Below are positions 1 through 10,934 of a DNA stretch of 64,000 nt, one piece after another. Location of the stretch: NCBI GenBank assembly GCA_007922195.1, contig ML681997.1:14771260-14835259 (forward strand). Direction: 5' to 3'. The notes below the pieces were generated by a model. That model ran no database searches. It saw only the letters and a list, made by a program, of their open reading frames with translations, and was not told the origin of the DNA. Each line of letters starts with the position of its first letter. Within the stretch, counting starts at the first letter, position 1. A program made the position numbers and the translations under genes. This stretch comes from Podocnemis expansa. Taxonomy: Eukaryota > Chordata > Testudines > Podocnemididae.

Positions 1-271
1 CCTTGCTGAGTACTTTGTGTCTAGCACTTCTTTAAGAATGGGTGTTTTTTGCAACACCAGCTCATTCACAGCTTGACTTCTGCTACCTTTGCTTTACAAC
101 AGCAAGGCTTACTTTAGCTCAGGACTCATATATGGCCTGTTATACTAGGCCTCATGTTTTGGTCTGTCACTTTCTATTTCAACAGTTAATGAAAGATAAT
201 TGTGAAAAGAGAGGTGACTGCACCACTGTCCAAATTTAAAGAGAGAATGAAACATTTAACACTGTCTAATG

Positions 272-710
272 CAGGGCTGGGCAAACTATGTCTCATGGGC
301 TGCATACAGTCCTCCTGCATCTTTCATTAGGCGTTTCAGCTGGGCTTAGTAGGAGCATAGTGGCAGGGTCCCATTCCCAGTCCCACCCTATCCCCTTACC
401 TGTTTCCTATCACATGGGCCCAGCAGCACCCTGACTGGATTCACTCACAGCTCTAACCAGCAAAACAAACAAGAAGTCCTGTGGCACTTTTAAAGCCTAA
501 CAAAGTTATGTATTGCATTTTGTAAGTTCCCCATCTTCAAATGGGATTTTCTCTCATGAAAGCTCATGAGATAAATAAATTTGTTGGTTTTTACAAGTGC
601 CACAGGATTCCTTGTTTGTTTTGTTGAACTAGACTAACACAGCTACCCCCTTTTGAACACACAATTTCAATCTGAGATGTGGCCTCCAGCCAAAAAGTCC
701 TCCACCTCTG
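272..710. mobile_element. Non-autonomous hAT-type element
   Basis: The left end starts CAGGGCTGGGCAAACT and the right end, read on the other strand, starts CAGAGGTGGAGGACTTTTTG, so the termini are imperfect inverted repeats beginning with CAG, as in the hAT superfamily. The flanks GTCTAATG (264-271) and GTCTAAAG (711-718) are an 8-bp target duplication with one mismatch, the length hAT transposases make. No coding sequence is inside. A palindromic repeat occupies 461-654 and must have inserted later. Confidence 0.75.
461..654 (-). repeat. Palindromic interspersed repeat, family A, nested in hAT element
   Basis: This copy has the family's inverted arms: a left arm with GTCCTGTGGCACTTTTAAAG and a right arm with AAGTGCCACAGGATTCC, around a short core with the GTGGGATTTTCTC-type sequence. 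The right side carries the family's extra head, ending GACTAACACAGCTACCCC. Head orientation puts the element on the minus strand. It lies wholly inside the hAT element at 272-710. I could not find a clear duplication around this copy. Confidence 0.8.
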
Positions 711-718
711 GTCTAAAG

Positions 719-2100
719 GATCTTTGAAAAACAGTCATAGGATGTTATCCAAAGCCAATGGGAAGACTCCACTTACTTCACTGTTCTTTGGGTGAGGACC
801 ATAGGGCACAGCATGTCCCATCAGCACCTTCTTCCTTTCTCTGTTTCTTTTCCTATTTGAAGAGCATTTTGGAGGGGATGCAGGCAGCTCATTAGAGCAG
901 TGGTCACTGTTATTTTTTCATTTCAGCTTGAATTGTTCACATGTATAAATTTCAAAATGATTTGAATTGCATTTTGGGTTTTAATGGCAGACATTTCTGC
1001 CTGCCTCTAGCTCCCTGCCCATAATATTTACATGTGCTTCACAGATCCCAATGCTGTGGAGGCTCTGGGTGAATTTCATCCCTGTGGAAATGAGCATCAC
1101 AAGGCCTGTGAACCAGCTATGGCCCATTGTCAAATAATTGGTCCTCCTGTCAAGGTTCTTGCTCCTGATGCCAGAGCCCTACATGTCACCACTGCTAGGT
1201 GAAAACTATTTTTTAAAATTGGGGTATTTTCAATATACATTCTTCTTATATGCTTCCTTGGGTGGGGTTTATTACTTTTAATCTAACATTTTAGCAACTC
1301 TAATTTTGTTCATCTTTCTTCTTTATATTTCCATAGCTGATTTCATGTTGCTTTGAAGTATTTAGCATGGTGCAGTGTAATGCCATGAACTATGTTCCCT
1401 CTAATTGTTTTCTCTCGTGAGCAGAGCAATTAATGACCTGAAAAGTTGTATTAGTGGGATGGGCAGAGACCATCATGAGGGTCAGTCTCAGCAGCTATCT
1501 CAGCTGATGGGCTAGTGGTGTGATTACATATTTACAGTGTACATTAAAATGAACAATTCCACAGTTTTGTTCATTTACAACTATTGCATGCACTGACTGA
1601 GATCATAAATTCATAACGTGCTGCGCAGTCTCTATAAAGTAGATACTAGCAATAAATCATTTTAGCCCTTTGTCTCTTCCTCCCCCCCGGCAGTTGCCCA
1701 TCTCTTCCCCCTCTCCAGGTAGCCTCCCCAGCAGGCTGCTATCCCTGAATCTGTTCCTCCGGGCACCAGCTTTCACCATGATCCTGACTCTGGCCCTGCT
1801 GCCCTGTCCCTGCAGCCCCTCCACTCTGGCCCTGCTACGTCTCTGCACCCTACCCACCCAGAGACCCTCACAATCACCTTTGTAACTAAGGTGCCCCATC
1901 ACACAGCTGCTGGAGAAAGCTGCTCCACTAGCCTGGGCTCGGCAGGCAGGGTGGGAGATTTAAAAATGCCCTGCTTCCAGTTCCTTGGCTGGTGCTGGCT
2001 GGATGAGTCAGCAACATGCCTGAATCACACAGATAGGCTTCCAGGGTTAACAGCCAGCAGCTCCGTGCTGCAGCTTACCAGCCACGTGGGACGCTTAGCT
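719..2100. other. No gene recognised; unique sequence with one GC-rich patch
   Basis: Mostly AT-rich sequence with many stops in all frames. The part from about 1660 to 1960 is C-rich on the plus strand and gives short overlapping open frames on both strands, which base composition alone explains. I see no splice-site-bounded exon or repeat family I can name here. Confidence 0.5.
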
Positions 2101-2108
2101 CATGGTGA

Positions 2109-2706
2109 TAGAGCCCTGCAGATCCACAGTATTTGCTGCAGATTAGTGGGTATCTGCATATGTGGATGAGGGTGCAGATAACTGCAGACCCATTGCTGTG
2201 AATTGACCAATGGATGCAGCTATGATCTGTGTTAGCAGCACTCAGGAGAATAAGGATGCGCTCCAGCCAATCCTAGCTCAGCTCTTATTGTGGTCTGCCA
2301 GTCAATCAGAGTCTCAGTCACAGCAGGCTGGGGCTTGGAGAGTCACCGCTTACTGTCAGTCAGTCAGCATGCTGGGCTTTGATTGACTCATTCCCTGCCC
2401 ACTTCTTGCTTTTCTTGTTTGCATTTTGCATGCCATGCTGTCAGAGACTTCACTGGTAGCCAAAGAAATCTGATTGACAACACAGCATGTGAACTGCAAA
2501 CAAGAAAAGGAAAAAGTGGGTGGGACCTGTGTGGGGAATGAGCTAATCAAAGGCTAAAATGCTGACCGTGAGCCCAAGCTCATTTGCAGATGCGGTTACA
2601 GATATAGATAAAACATGGCATGTAGATCACAGACCAGATAGATACTGTCATTGAGTGGATGGGGATCAGATGCTGGTCCACATTTTTGTACCTGCATAGG
2701 GATCTA
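2109..2706. mobile_element. Non-autonomous hAT-type element, about 600 bp
   Basis: The left end is TAGAGCCCTGCAGATCCAC and the right end read in reverse starts TAGATCCCTATGCAGG. These match the termini of the element at 29174-29420. Flanking octamers CATGGTGA (2101-2108) and CATGGCAA (2707-2714) agree at 6 of 8 positions, consistent with an old hAT-type duplication. The right half (about 2430-2706) is repeated at 46894-47171. No open frame of note is inside, so it would have relied on a transposase made elsewhere. Confidence 0.7.
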
Positions 2707-2714
2707 CATGGCAA

Positions 2715-3343
2715 TACACTTGCTGGTTATTTTACTGGGCAGGAACACTACAAAGCTGCACAGGGGTTTGAAAACAACTGCACGGCCATGCAGCTATGCA
2801 GCTTAGAGAGAACAGTGGCCATGAACTCACTCACATTCCTCTAACTTCCAGTGAAAAGAGGCTGGCCTGAGCCTGGTAATCATCCTTCCACTTCATTGTC
2901 TTGTCCATGGGAATTCCTCCAGTTATTCAAATTTTAATGCTATGCTTGGTTGATAAAACTCCTTGCAGAGGAAAGAATGGTACAATTTCGAATATAGGTC
3001 TATATTTAATTAAAGTTGAGATGAAACTATAAATTACTTCACTATGTGGGGCAATGTAGATCTGGGGATTTTATTGAAGATATTATAAATATAAAGGCTG
3101 CTTATGAGACATGGCTTTGAATCAAACCTTTCCTGAAGTTTAGAAGTGTCCTGATCTGGGGTTCTGTTTTTCACCCCTCTTTCATTTAGTGCAGACTTCT
3201 GTATTGTGTTCCCATAGGTTTCTATCTTCTACCAAATAGTTGGTTCACTTTTATGAACTAGAAATCAAACAAATTTTTAACCTTCTACAAGATTTACCAG
3301 AAAGGGGTTACAAGAGCACATGAAACAAAAATTGACCAAGGGT
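2715..3343. other. No gene recognised
   Basis: AT-rich unique sequence with stops in all frames. I see nothing here that I can assign. Confidence 0.5.
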
Positions 3344-3355
3344 ATAAAAAGAGAC

Positions 3356-3528
3356 AAAGTGGGTGAGATAATATCTTCCATTAGACCAACTTCTGTTTGT
3401 AAAAAGGAAAAAGCTCTGTGTAAGCTCAAAAGCTTGTCTCTCTCACTAATAGAAGGTGGTTGAATAAAAATATTACCTCACCCTCCATTTCTCTCCAATA
3501 TCATGGCTACAACAACACTGCAGAGGAC
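3356..3528 (-). repeat. Palindromic interspersed repeat, family B
   Basis: The two arms GGTGAGATAATATCTTCCAT and GAATAAAAATATTACCTCAC are imperfect inverted repeats around a core containing AGCTCAAAAGCTT. A head-like tail on the right, GGCTACAACAACACTGCA, parallels the head of family A but differs in sequence. The flanks ATAAAAAGAGAC (3344-3355) and ATAAAGACAGAC (3529-3540) match at 10 of 12 bases, a candidate 12-bp duplication. Part of the same family is seen again at 41795-41912. Confidence 0.65.
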
Positions 3529-3540
3529 ATAAAGACAGAC

Positions 3541-3960
3541 CCCCGCAAGAATGCTGAAATAAACAGTGAGGCAATAAGACCATCAAAGCCATTAAGGAGC
3601 ATGAATGGAAAGTTAGTGACAGTCAGGTTGATAGCATTACTGACAGTTTGAATGATTCCTTTTCCTCAGCATTCACAAAGGGAGCTGAAGGTCACATCCC
3701 CGAGACTAGAATACATTTTCCTGGGGGAAAAGTGAAATGTTAAAAGACTTTATGATTATACCAGATCAGAGAGGCAATTAGAAGTATTAAAAGTAGACAG
3801 GCACCAGGTTCTGATGAATTATTTCCTACAATTCTAAAGAAATAATAAAGACAACCTTCGCTGGAGATTTTTGATAGGTCACAGAGGACGAGAGCAGAGG
3901 AGAGAATGAGTACCAAAGGACTGAAGGTGGGCTAAAGTAATAGGAATGAAGGAACTGAGC
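3541..3960 (+). pseudogene. Worn CR1/L3-type LINE reverse-transcriptase fragment
   Basis: A short reading frame around 3771-3842 encodes AIRSIKSRQAPGSDELFP, which has the R-x-A-P-G-x-D-E spacing typical of the N-terminal reverse-transcriptase region of CR1-group LINEs. Upstream, 3651-3690 encodes a phrase ending SSAFTKG, which fits the segment that precedes it in CR1 proteins. The rest is broken by stops and frameshifts. The fragment is much more diverged than the CR1 copies at 16.8 kb and 37.8 kb, so it is an older insertion or a different subfamily. Limits are approximate. Confidence 0.6.
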
Positions 3961-4378
3961 AAATGAAAGAGAGAGAGAAAGAGAAGCAAACCATGTAAAC
4001 TTGAATTTTGGTATAGTAGAAAGTATTAATATTTCTCAGGGATAATGAATCACTTTAGAAATGTTTTCCCTTCCATACAGATGTAAAAACAATCCTTGGA
4101 TTCCTGATTGCAAGCTCAGGTCATCAGATTTGGAGTTGGTAGGGTTTCTTCTTGGGCAGTACCTGAGATATGGGAGTGGTGTTCTCAGTCATCATTCCAG
4201 GGTGGTGCTGGGCCATTGCGTAGATATTGGAGGTGGGGAAAAGTCTTGTTAGCCTTAGATAAATGGTGAGGATCTAGGAGTGGGAAAAGTGGTGGAGATT
4301 AGAACAGCATTTCATGGTGGTTGAGGATCCAAGAGAGCAGGCTGGGACAAGTGAGGAGCAGATACAGGAAGCGGTAAT

Positions 4379-4610
4379 ACAAACAAGGAGTCCTGTGGCA
4401 CTTAAAGACTAACAAATTTATTTATTGCATGACCTTTCATGGGAGAAAATCCTACTTTGTCTGACATTTTGAAGATGGGGGAACAAGGCATCCACAAAGT
4501 GGGATTTTCTCTCATGAAAACTCATGCATAAATAAATTTGTTACTCTTTAAGTGCCACAGGACTCCTTGTTTGTTTTACTGAACTAGACTAACATGGCTG
4601 CCCCTTTAGA
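4379..4610 (-). repeat. Palindromic interspersed repeat, family A, with 13-bp flanking repeats
   Basis: Left arm GGAGTCCTGTGGCACTTAAAG and right arm CTTTAAGTGCCACAGGACTCC are near-perfect inverted repeats, with inner arms containing AAATTTATTTATTGCAT and its complement. The head GACTAACATGGCTGCCCC is at the right end. Flanks AGGAAGCGGTAAT (4366-4378) and AGGAAGCAGTAAT (4611-4623) match at 12 of 13 bases, so the boundaries are well defined. Confidence 0.85.
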
Positions 4611-4623
4611 AGGAAGCAGTAAT

Positions 4624-6495
4624 GACTCAGTTTTTTGCATCTTTTACTCTACTGCTCTACACAGTAGGATCTATCTTGGGTCATCCTGTCCTACAAGTGA
4701 CATCATGGTAATAGGGTTACATCCCCAGGGGGCAGCTCCTCACTTTGAACTGATCCCTAGCAAAGTAACAAAGCTAAGGATAAAACTATGAATGTATTCT
4801 TTCCGTTCTGTTCTCTAGAGACTCTTACACTGCATTCATCACCAGAGTCTCTGAGAACATTAGGGAGAAAAGCAGACATTCCCTCTGACATCAGAATTGA
4901 TTTTAAATGGACTATTTCTACATTTGTAAAACTGATCTCATTCATTCCAGTTACCTATTATACATCTGCAAATTGTCTAAAATAACTGAGAAAATAGTTT
5001 TTTAAAATTAAAAAAAAATTAAATGGTGAGGGCAAGAACTAGGTATTGGAGAAAAATAGAATAAGGATGGCAAAACAATTTACGCCCCCCCCCCCCCCCG
5101 CCGCAAGGTTAAACCCATTATTATTAGCATTTATATCTGCACTGCAGCACTGAGATCAAGGCCCAGTTCAGCCAGATTCTGTCTGCCTCAGTGGGTGTCT
5201 CTGAAGACAATCATACTTTGTACAGATCTCATCCCAGTCCTTGGAGTTTGCCAAGTGCAGACTTTTACAGATAACTGAAGAGGCCAAATCATTCTGTAAT
5301 ACAGGATGCCATTCTAAAAGGTGAGGAAAAAGAAAAAGAAATCTTTTGTTCTTCTGCAGGGCTTATGCCATCATTTCATGGCCCTCTCTGATTCTGTGCT
5401 AATTGCATGAGGATTATTTGGAAGAAGAAAAGCTACAAGGCAGTAAAATATTGAGCTGATACAATAAAACATATTATTGCAGATGTTCTGTGCAATGGTC
5501 ATCTCTTTCCCAACAAATAAGCAAGAGGTTGGGGGCTAGATGATTAGTTCTTGGGGGTAATCTGCTTCAGTTTGCAATGCGGAAGACCACTGATTTCAGT
5601 AGTATTACTCCATCATTATTTCTATTTAACTAGATTGCAGTAGCACATGGTCACCCCTACCAGCAATAGGAGCCCTGTTATGCTACATGTTTTACAAATA
5701 AGAAGCTGTGTCAGGCCCTGATATCTGTAGCACAGTCAGTGACATACTGTGGGTTTCCAGGGCCAGGGATCTGCACTCCATCTTTCACTTACCCCTTCTA
5801 TGGGAGGAGGGATCCCTGGCTCCCACCAGGTGACACCAAGCCCCAGTTGTCCTGCAGACTGGAGGTCAGTACTCACGGGGGATATACCACTTTCTTCTTT
5901 CTGTGCACTGAGGACTTTCTAGAACTAATGGTAGTGGCTGGGCTCTGTCACTGCCACCCCCACCACCCACCCTCACTTTCCTGCTGTGCAATGCCCACCT
6001 CTTTCACTTCATTCCCGCAGCTAAATCAGATCCAGCACTGGCTCTCCCCACTGAGCTGGGGGTTGTCAGTCCTTAGCCAGGAGGCAGCCAAGGTGAAGGG
6101 GGAAACTTTCCTCTGGTCACTGACAGCTCCCTACCCCGCACCTACCTCTGGCCTCCAAGCAGTTGTCCTTCTGAGTCTCCTGCACCCTTCACATCATGAA
6201 AGACATAGTCAGTAACCTCTCCTAGGCCAGCATCTGGGGCCTGACTCCCTCCCATTCTGTCTCACTCCAATGCTTTAAAAACAAGACCATCCTTGCAAAG
6301 TGGGCTCCAGAGTCAACTGGAACCTCTAAGTGCAACAGTAGTAATAAAGAGAAAGCTACAGTTTTCTATAGAGATTTCTTCCCATTTGTACAACTTTTCT
6401 GCTTTTCAAAAAATGATTTGATTTTTGTTTTTAGTGGAATATTGTGGGAAACTCAGTGACAGACATTAATGGATAAGACCAGAAGCCTATGAGCC
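4624..6495. other. No gene recognised; C15 tract and GC-rich patch
   Basis: Unique AT-rich sequence with a run of 15 cytosines at 5085-5099. From about 5735 to 6230 the sequence is GC-rich and contains an open frame of 158 codons, but it shows no family resemblance, no splice context and a skewed proline/serine/leucine composition of the kind C-rich DNA produces, so I do not call it a gene. Confidence 0.5.
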
Positions 6496-6497
6496 CT

Positions 6498-6595
6498 CAC
6501 TCTCTCTGAGCTACTTACTTATGGTGTAACCTTAGATATATCATTTGCCCTCCTTGTACCTCGATTAACCTGATGTACAAAAAGAGGATCTCACT
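6498..6595 (+). repeat. MIR-like (CORE-type) SINE remnant
   Basis: The order GAGCTACTTACTTATGGTGT, then a phrase corresponding to the 'leucine-rich' CATTTGCCCTCCTTGTACCTC, then an A-rich end matches the central part of MIR-type SINEs, which run 'tagctgtgtgaccttgggcaa...ctctctgtgcctcagttt'. It is heavily diverged, consistent with an ancient insertion. Assignment is from memory of the consensus order, not alignment. Confidence 0.5.
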
Positions 6596-6837
6596 AAAAT
6601 CCAGATGCTGCAGCTAACCTGTCTTTCCCAGACAAGTAAATTACAAAAGTAAGAAAGATGACTATTTTTTTAGTACTGGGAAATATTGCAGAGATATGAT
6701 GGGATAAGGGAAATATCTGACTCTGTAAAGCAATTTGACAATTATCCAAATCCAACACAACAAAACCACTATCTATCTAGCAAGAAAGCAACAATGAAAT
6801 TATGGATTTAAACAATGGGCACAATTCTGTTTGTTTC

Positions 6838-7425
6838 ATAGAGTTTAAAACCAGAGAGGACCATTAGATTACCTTGTCTGATCACTTGTCTATCACAGGC
6901 CATCCATTGTCACACAGATACCCTGATACTAAGGCCAAACGTTGTAGGTAAACTGAAGCATTTCAGCCCTCAGGAAACTAAACTGTACTCCACAGTGAAA
7001 GAGTGGAGGGATCAATGTTCAAATCATGGTTTTAAGACTTCAAGACTGTGGTTCTCCACCATTTGTGGTTCATGACACACTTGGTGTCAAGTTGCAACCC
7101 TACATGACACCCCAGCCCATACCCCAAGCTGAATCCAGTCATCTGCCTGGCTCTCCACGACATGCAGCCGTGTGGTGACAACAGTAATGTGCCCCAACAC
7201 AGTGGCTGAGAACCGCTGCTTTAAGATACAGAGAATCCACCAACAAGCGAGCCAGGCTCAATGCTACAGAGGAAGGCGAACCCCCCCCCCAGACGTCTAG
7301 CCAATCTGCCCTGGGGGAAAGTTCCCTCCCAACCCCAAATATGGAGATCAATTAAACCCTGAGCATGTGGGCAAGTCTCACCAGCCAGTCACCCAAGAAA
7401 GAATTCTCCATAATAACTCTAAAGT
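6838..7425 (-). repeat. Antisense CR1-type LINE 3' fragment, split by a hAT element
   Basis: Phrases such as AAAACCAGAGAGGACCATTA at the left and ACCCCAAATATGGAGATCAA plus CTGAGCATGTGGGCAAG at the right belong to an abundant sauropsid interspersed repeat that I recognise as the reverse strand of a CR1-group 3' region. The two halves (6838-7045 and 7219-7425) are separated by the hAT-type element at 7046-7218. A C9-10 run lies near 7279. The subfamily is uncertain. Confidence 0.5.
7046..7218. mobile_element. Short hAT-type miniature element
   Basis: The left end CTGTGGTTCTCCACC and the reverse of the right end CAGCGGTTCTCAGCC are imperfect inverted repeats of the CAGNGGTTCTC type. The flanks CTTCAAGA (7038-7045) and CTTTAAGA (7219-7226) match at 7 of 8 bases, an 8-bp target duplication. 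The element is only 173 bp and non-coding. Confidence 0.75.
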
Positions 7426-9300
7426 CAGCGAGGGCTTTCTTACTTGACTAACATCCTCCAGAACACCCCCTTGGGGCCATGGGCAGCTGTACTTAAGCCG
7501 CCTGCAGTAGAGGCCGTAAGTCTGGAGTGGCATAGGAGCGACTGCTGTTGTGCTGCAACTTCTGTGGATTCTCCTGTGCCAAGGGATCCTCAGCTGCCAA
7601 AATATGTCAGGTTTATGGCCCCTTTACAGTGCTGCAGTAGCACAAAGGGGATTAACCTGACTGGAAAATTTGGCTAATGAACTTTCTCCTTGGTTCTCAC
7701 CAGTATGGTTTTACTTGAGCCAATTTTGCTTTGAACAGATATGAATAGACTCTGCTGCAACCGTTAAGTTTCACCTGGTTTCACACTGAAGCCCTGGAAA
7801 TCTATGAATCCGTATGGGTTCATCATAAAGTTTGAGAGGATTAATGAATGTTTTGATATATTTGGTCTGAGCTTTGAGCTTATAACAGGATACAAAACAG
7901 TTCTGTGTAGATTTGCTTTTATAGTCCATAATTTCACACATCTGCTACCAAAGCTATTGCTATGCACACAGACAAAACATTCAATAATGACTCGAAATCT
8001 ATAAAAATCTGTCCCACTTTGCACATCTCACTTACTTTGCCTGCCTGACCTGACCATTAATGTGCGTGCTGACACTTCCTAGGCAATTTCTTTTATTTCC
8101 TGAATAGGCATCTTGCCAGCTGAACTCAAAAAGATGTAGAACTGTGTTACATGTGGATTCTGGCTCAACCCTTTCTACTTCCTGCCAGGTTTGCCAAGAA
8201 TTACACAGGCAAAAATGTCTGCTACTGTGTCAACAAGGACTCTCTCATTTATTTTGCAGCAGAGAAAGAGACCCATTTTTTTTTTTTAATATCGGTTTGT
8301 CTGCAAAGAAATATTTGATGATATTTCATAGTCCCTTGTTTTTTTGGTAATTCAAGGCTGTTTGCATCAAAAATATTATGATTTAGATCAGCAGTTTTGC
8401 ATGTCCATCATGAGACGGGCCCAAACCAGAACTATAGATCTAAACATCTGCCAACTTCAGGCAAGATCGTACCTCAATCCAAAGACTCATGAACTTTGAA
8501 GTTCAAATTTGTATGCAAAATTTTTCAAAGGATGCACAGAGCACACGAGCAAAGCCTTTACTGCACTGCTTTACAGTGGTCATTCATAGCGGCAGCCCTT
8601 AATACTTCTCTCAGTACATGGGCTGCTTGAACCAAGTGCCACTGCTTGCATAACCTTCAGGTGAGCTAGAATTCATGTAATTGCCTTTCTCCCTAGTCTT
8701 AAAAGAAATACACCCCAACTTCTACAAAGAATCAACTAGAGACCCAGGATTCAATCTCCAAAGGGCTCACAGCAAAGATTACTCAGTTACCACTCTCTCC
8801 CATAACACATTCAAATGCTACTGACACCAGATTAACTACTAACTTAATAAATCTTATACTAAGAAAACATAGTAACTACTATATATTTATAACATATTGT
8901 GGCTATTTGGTAAATCCACATTCACTGTTCCACAGCTGTCTCCTCCACAACAGAAAAACAAGAAAACAAAATGAAGTTCAACAGAACAGTTCCCAAAGAT
9001 ACACTGTGAGAAAGAAACCCAAGAGCTCCCAAAGTTTAGGTGGAGTTCCTCAGCTACAGTCTCTGTTCATCAAGACCAAAGACTTTAGAAAGAAGCAGCT
9101 CTCCTCTTTTTTGGTTGCAGGAATCCTCAGAAATCCACGTAGACAACTCTTCCTCTTCTGGAACCAGCACCATCCAGTCAGCTTACTGGTTAACCAGTGC
9201 TCAGTCACATGTGAAGAAACTCTGCTGCAAAAGGCTCCAGAGTAGGGAGAAAACATCTTGCTGCCCACTCCTGGGTCAGCTTCTCCCAGTCACACACTCC
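7426..9300. other. No gene recognised
   Basis: AT-rich unique sequence. Open frames near 7.8-8.0 kb and 8.9-9.4 kb overlap each other on both strands and show no family resemblance. There is a T10 run near 8280. Confidence 0.5.
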
Positions 9301-9303
9301 CTC

Positions 9304-9404
9304 TTCAAAGCGTCTGACAAAGTGGGATATTCTCCCACGAAAGCTCATGTGATAGATAAATCTGTTAGTCTTTAAGTGCCACAAGAGTCTTTTTTTTTTT
9401 TTTT
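9304..9404 (-). repeat. Truncated palindromic repeat, family A
   Basis: Only the right arm remains: GTCTGACAAAGTGGGATATT, then CTCATGTGATAGATAAATCT and GTTAGTCTTTAAGTGCCACA, ending in a T-run at about 9391-9404. The left arm and the head are missing, so this is a partial copy. Confidence 0.75.
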
Positions 9405-9655
9405 ACTGATCACATGGGGTCTTCTCATTGCACCTATTCTGACTACTGCTGTCATTGCAGCTGATCAGCAGGAGGAAATCTTGTGGAACATGCTCAATGC
9501 TGCTCTGAGCCGCTAAATCTGCTGGGGAACCTTAACCCAGCCTCAATGGGTCTCTTAAAGAGAGAGCCTTTAATTAGGCATATAGGTTATGCTTGCACCA
9601 CACTCATCAAAGGGCCTAGGAGGTGGCCCTGCAGTATGGCACAACAGTGTATCTC

Positions 9656-10123
9656 ATTGGTTTTCAGTTGGTGTGTTGCTGCACACTGGTGTGACAAGAG
9701 AACTGTCCAAGTGTGCCATGTAGTTTTGTGCAAAGGTAATGAAAGTCAATGAAAAACAAACATTGTTTCATCTTAAAAAATATTCTACCCAACCAAAATT
9801 ACAACTCATAAAACTCAGGAAAATTAACCATCAAATTAAATGTGAGGTATCAGCTTTTGATTCTAAAACATGAATATTCTAAATGTAGGTGGCCAAAGGG
9901 CAAAACTGAGATGACGTGCATTTTTTCGAATGGATTTGAAACTTTAATACATTTTATCATTCTTTAGCTTGTATGCGCTATGTTGCAAACCTCTCTAATA
10001 AGACCATAACCGTAGTAAATGTAAGTAAATATGACATTTCTGAGCAATCATTTCAGCTAAAAAAGGGGGGGGGTGTTTGTCTCATTGAAGTGTGCTGTGT
10101 TACTGAAAAGGCTGGGAACTACT
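9656..10123 (-). mobile_element. Non-autonomous hAT-type element, copy in reverse orientation
   Basis: Over its whole length this is the reverse complement of the element at 42001-42454: it shares, for example, CCAACCAAAATTACAACTCA, ACCATCAAATTAAA and CATTGAAGTGTGCTGTGTTAC with that copy's complement. The flanks TGTATCTC (9648-9655) and TGTATACC (10124-10131) match at 6 of 8. The termini are degraded CAGT/AGTGG TTCCCAAC-type repeats. A run of G9 lies near 10065. Non-coding. Confidence 0.75.
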
Positions 10124-10271
10124 TGTATACCTTCAGTTCCCACTGGCCCAGGAAGCCTGTACAGCATCCTTTCTTCCAGCCTATTGGGACAGTTCTCCCC
10201 AGTGTACACTTACATAATGACACCTATGGCTAGTTCGTCCCTGGGGCATTAAACTCAGGACTTGCAGAGCT

Positions 10272-10763
10272 AGTACCGTTGGCCATTATCTTTGAAAACT
10301 CGTGGCGAACGGGGGAGNNNNNNNNNNNNNNNNNNNNNNNNNNNNNNNNNNNNNNNNNNNNNNNNNNNNNNNNNNNNNNNNNNNNNNNNNNNNNNNNNNN
10401 NNNNNNNNNNNNNNNNNNNNNNNNNNNNNNNNNNNNNNNNNNNNNNNNNNNNNNNNNNNNNNNNNNNNNNNNNNNNNNNNNNNNNNNNNNNNNNNNNNNN
10501 NNNNNNNNNNNNNNNNNNNNNNNNNNNNNNNNNNNNNNNNNNNNNNNNNNNNNNNNNNNNNNNNNNNNNNNNNNNNNNNNNNNNNNNNNNNNNNNNNNNN
10601 NNNNNNNNNNNNNNNNNNNNNNNNNNNNNNNNNNNNNNNNNNNNNNNNNNNNNNNNNNNNNNNNNNNNNNNNNNNNNNNNNNNNNNNNNNNNNNNNNNNN
10701 NNNNNNNNNNNNNNNNNTGGGGTCCCTTCCAACCCTATGATTCTATGATTCTATGATTCTATA
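10272..10763 (+). mobile_element. 5'-truncated CR1 LINE containing an assembly gap
   Basis: The left piece, from GTACCGTTGGCCATTATCTT to the gap, matches the CR1 copy at 38530-38575 almost base for base. The right piece GGGGTCCCTTCCAACCCTAT followed by three ATTCTATG units is the CR1 3' end, equivalent to about 39970-40010. Between the two matched points the intact copy has about 1.4 kb, much more than the 400 N shown. Where the copy at 38564 has a stop codon, this one reads TGGCGAACG, preserving the arginine codon. Confidence 0.9.
10318..10717. other. Assembly gap of exactly 400 N
   Basis: A run of 400 undetermined bases inside a CR1 copy. Its length is identical to the second gap at 56760-57159, which suggests a fixed placeholder or a scaffolding estimate. 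By comparison with the CR1 at 37.8-40.0 kb, about 1.4 kb of LINE sequence should be here. Confidence 0.95.
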
Positions 10764-10934
10764 AAAGCAACGGTCTCTTGAAATAGACTTTCTAACATTG
10801 TTTTAAACTACAGTGAGCCTTTCACCCCCATCATACTTCATCCTAAGAATCTAGCAGCTTTTACCTTTTCACTATCATGTGTACAACTGGCACTGTAGAG
10901 AGCTCTGTGGTTATATTTCCACTATAAACATATA

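Noticed and set aside
5739..6215. 158-codon plus-strand open frame
   Set aside because: Lies in a C-rich patch, with proline/serine/leucine bias and no family features or splice context.
10279..10756. Open frames across the first N run
   Set aside because: They are produced by translating undetermined bases.
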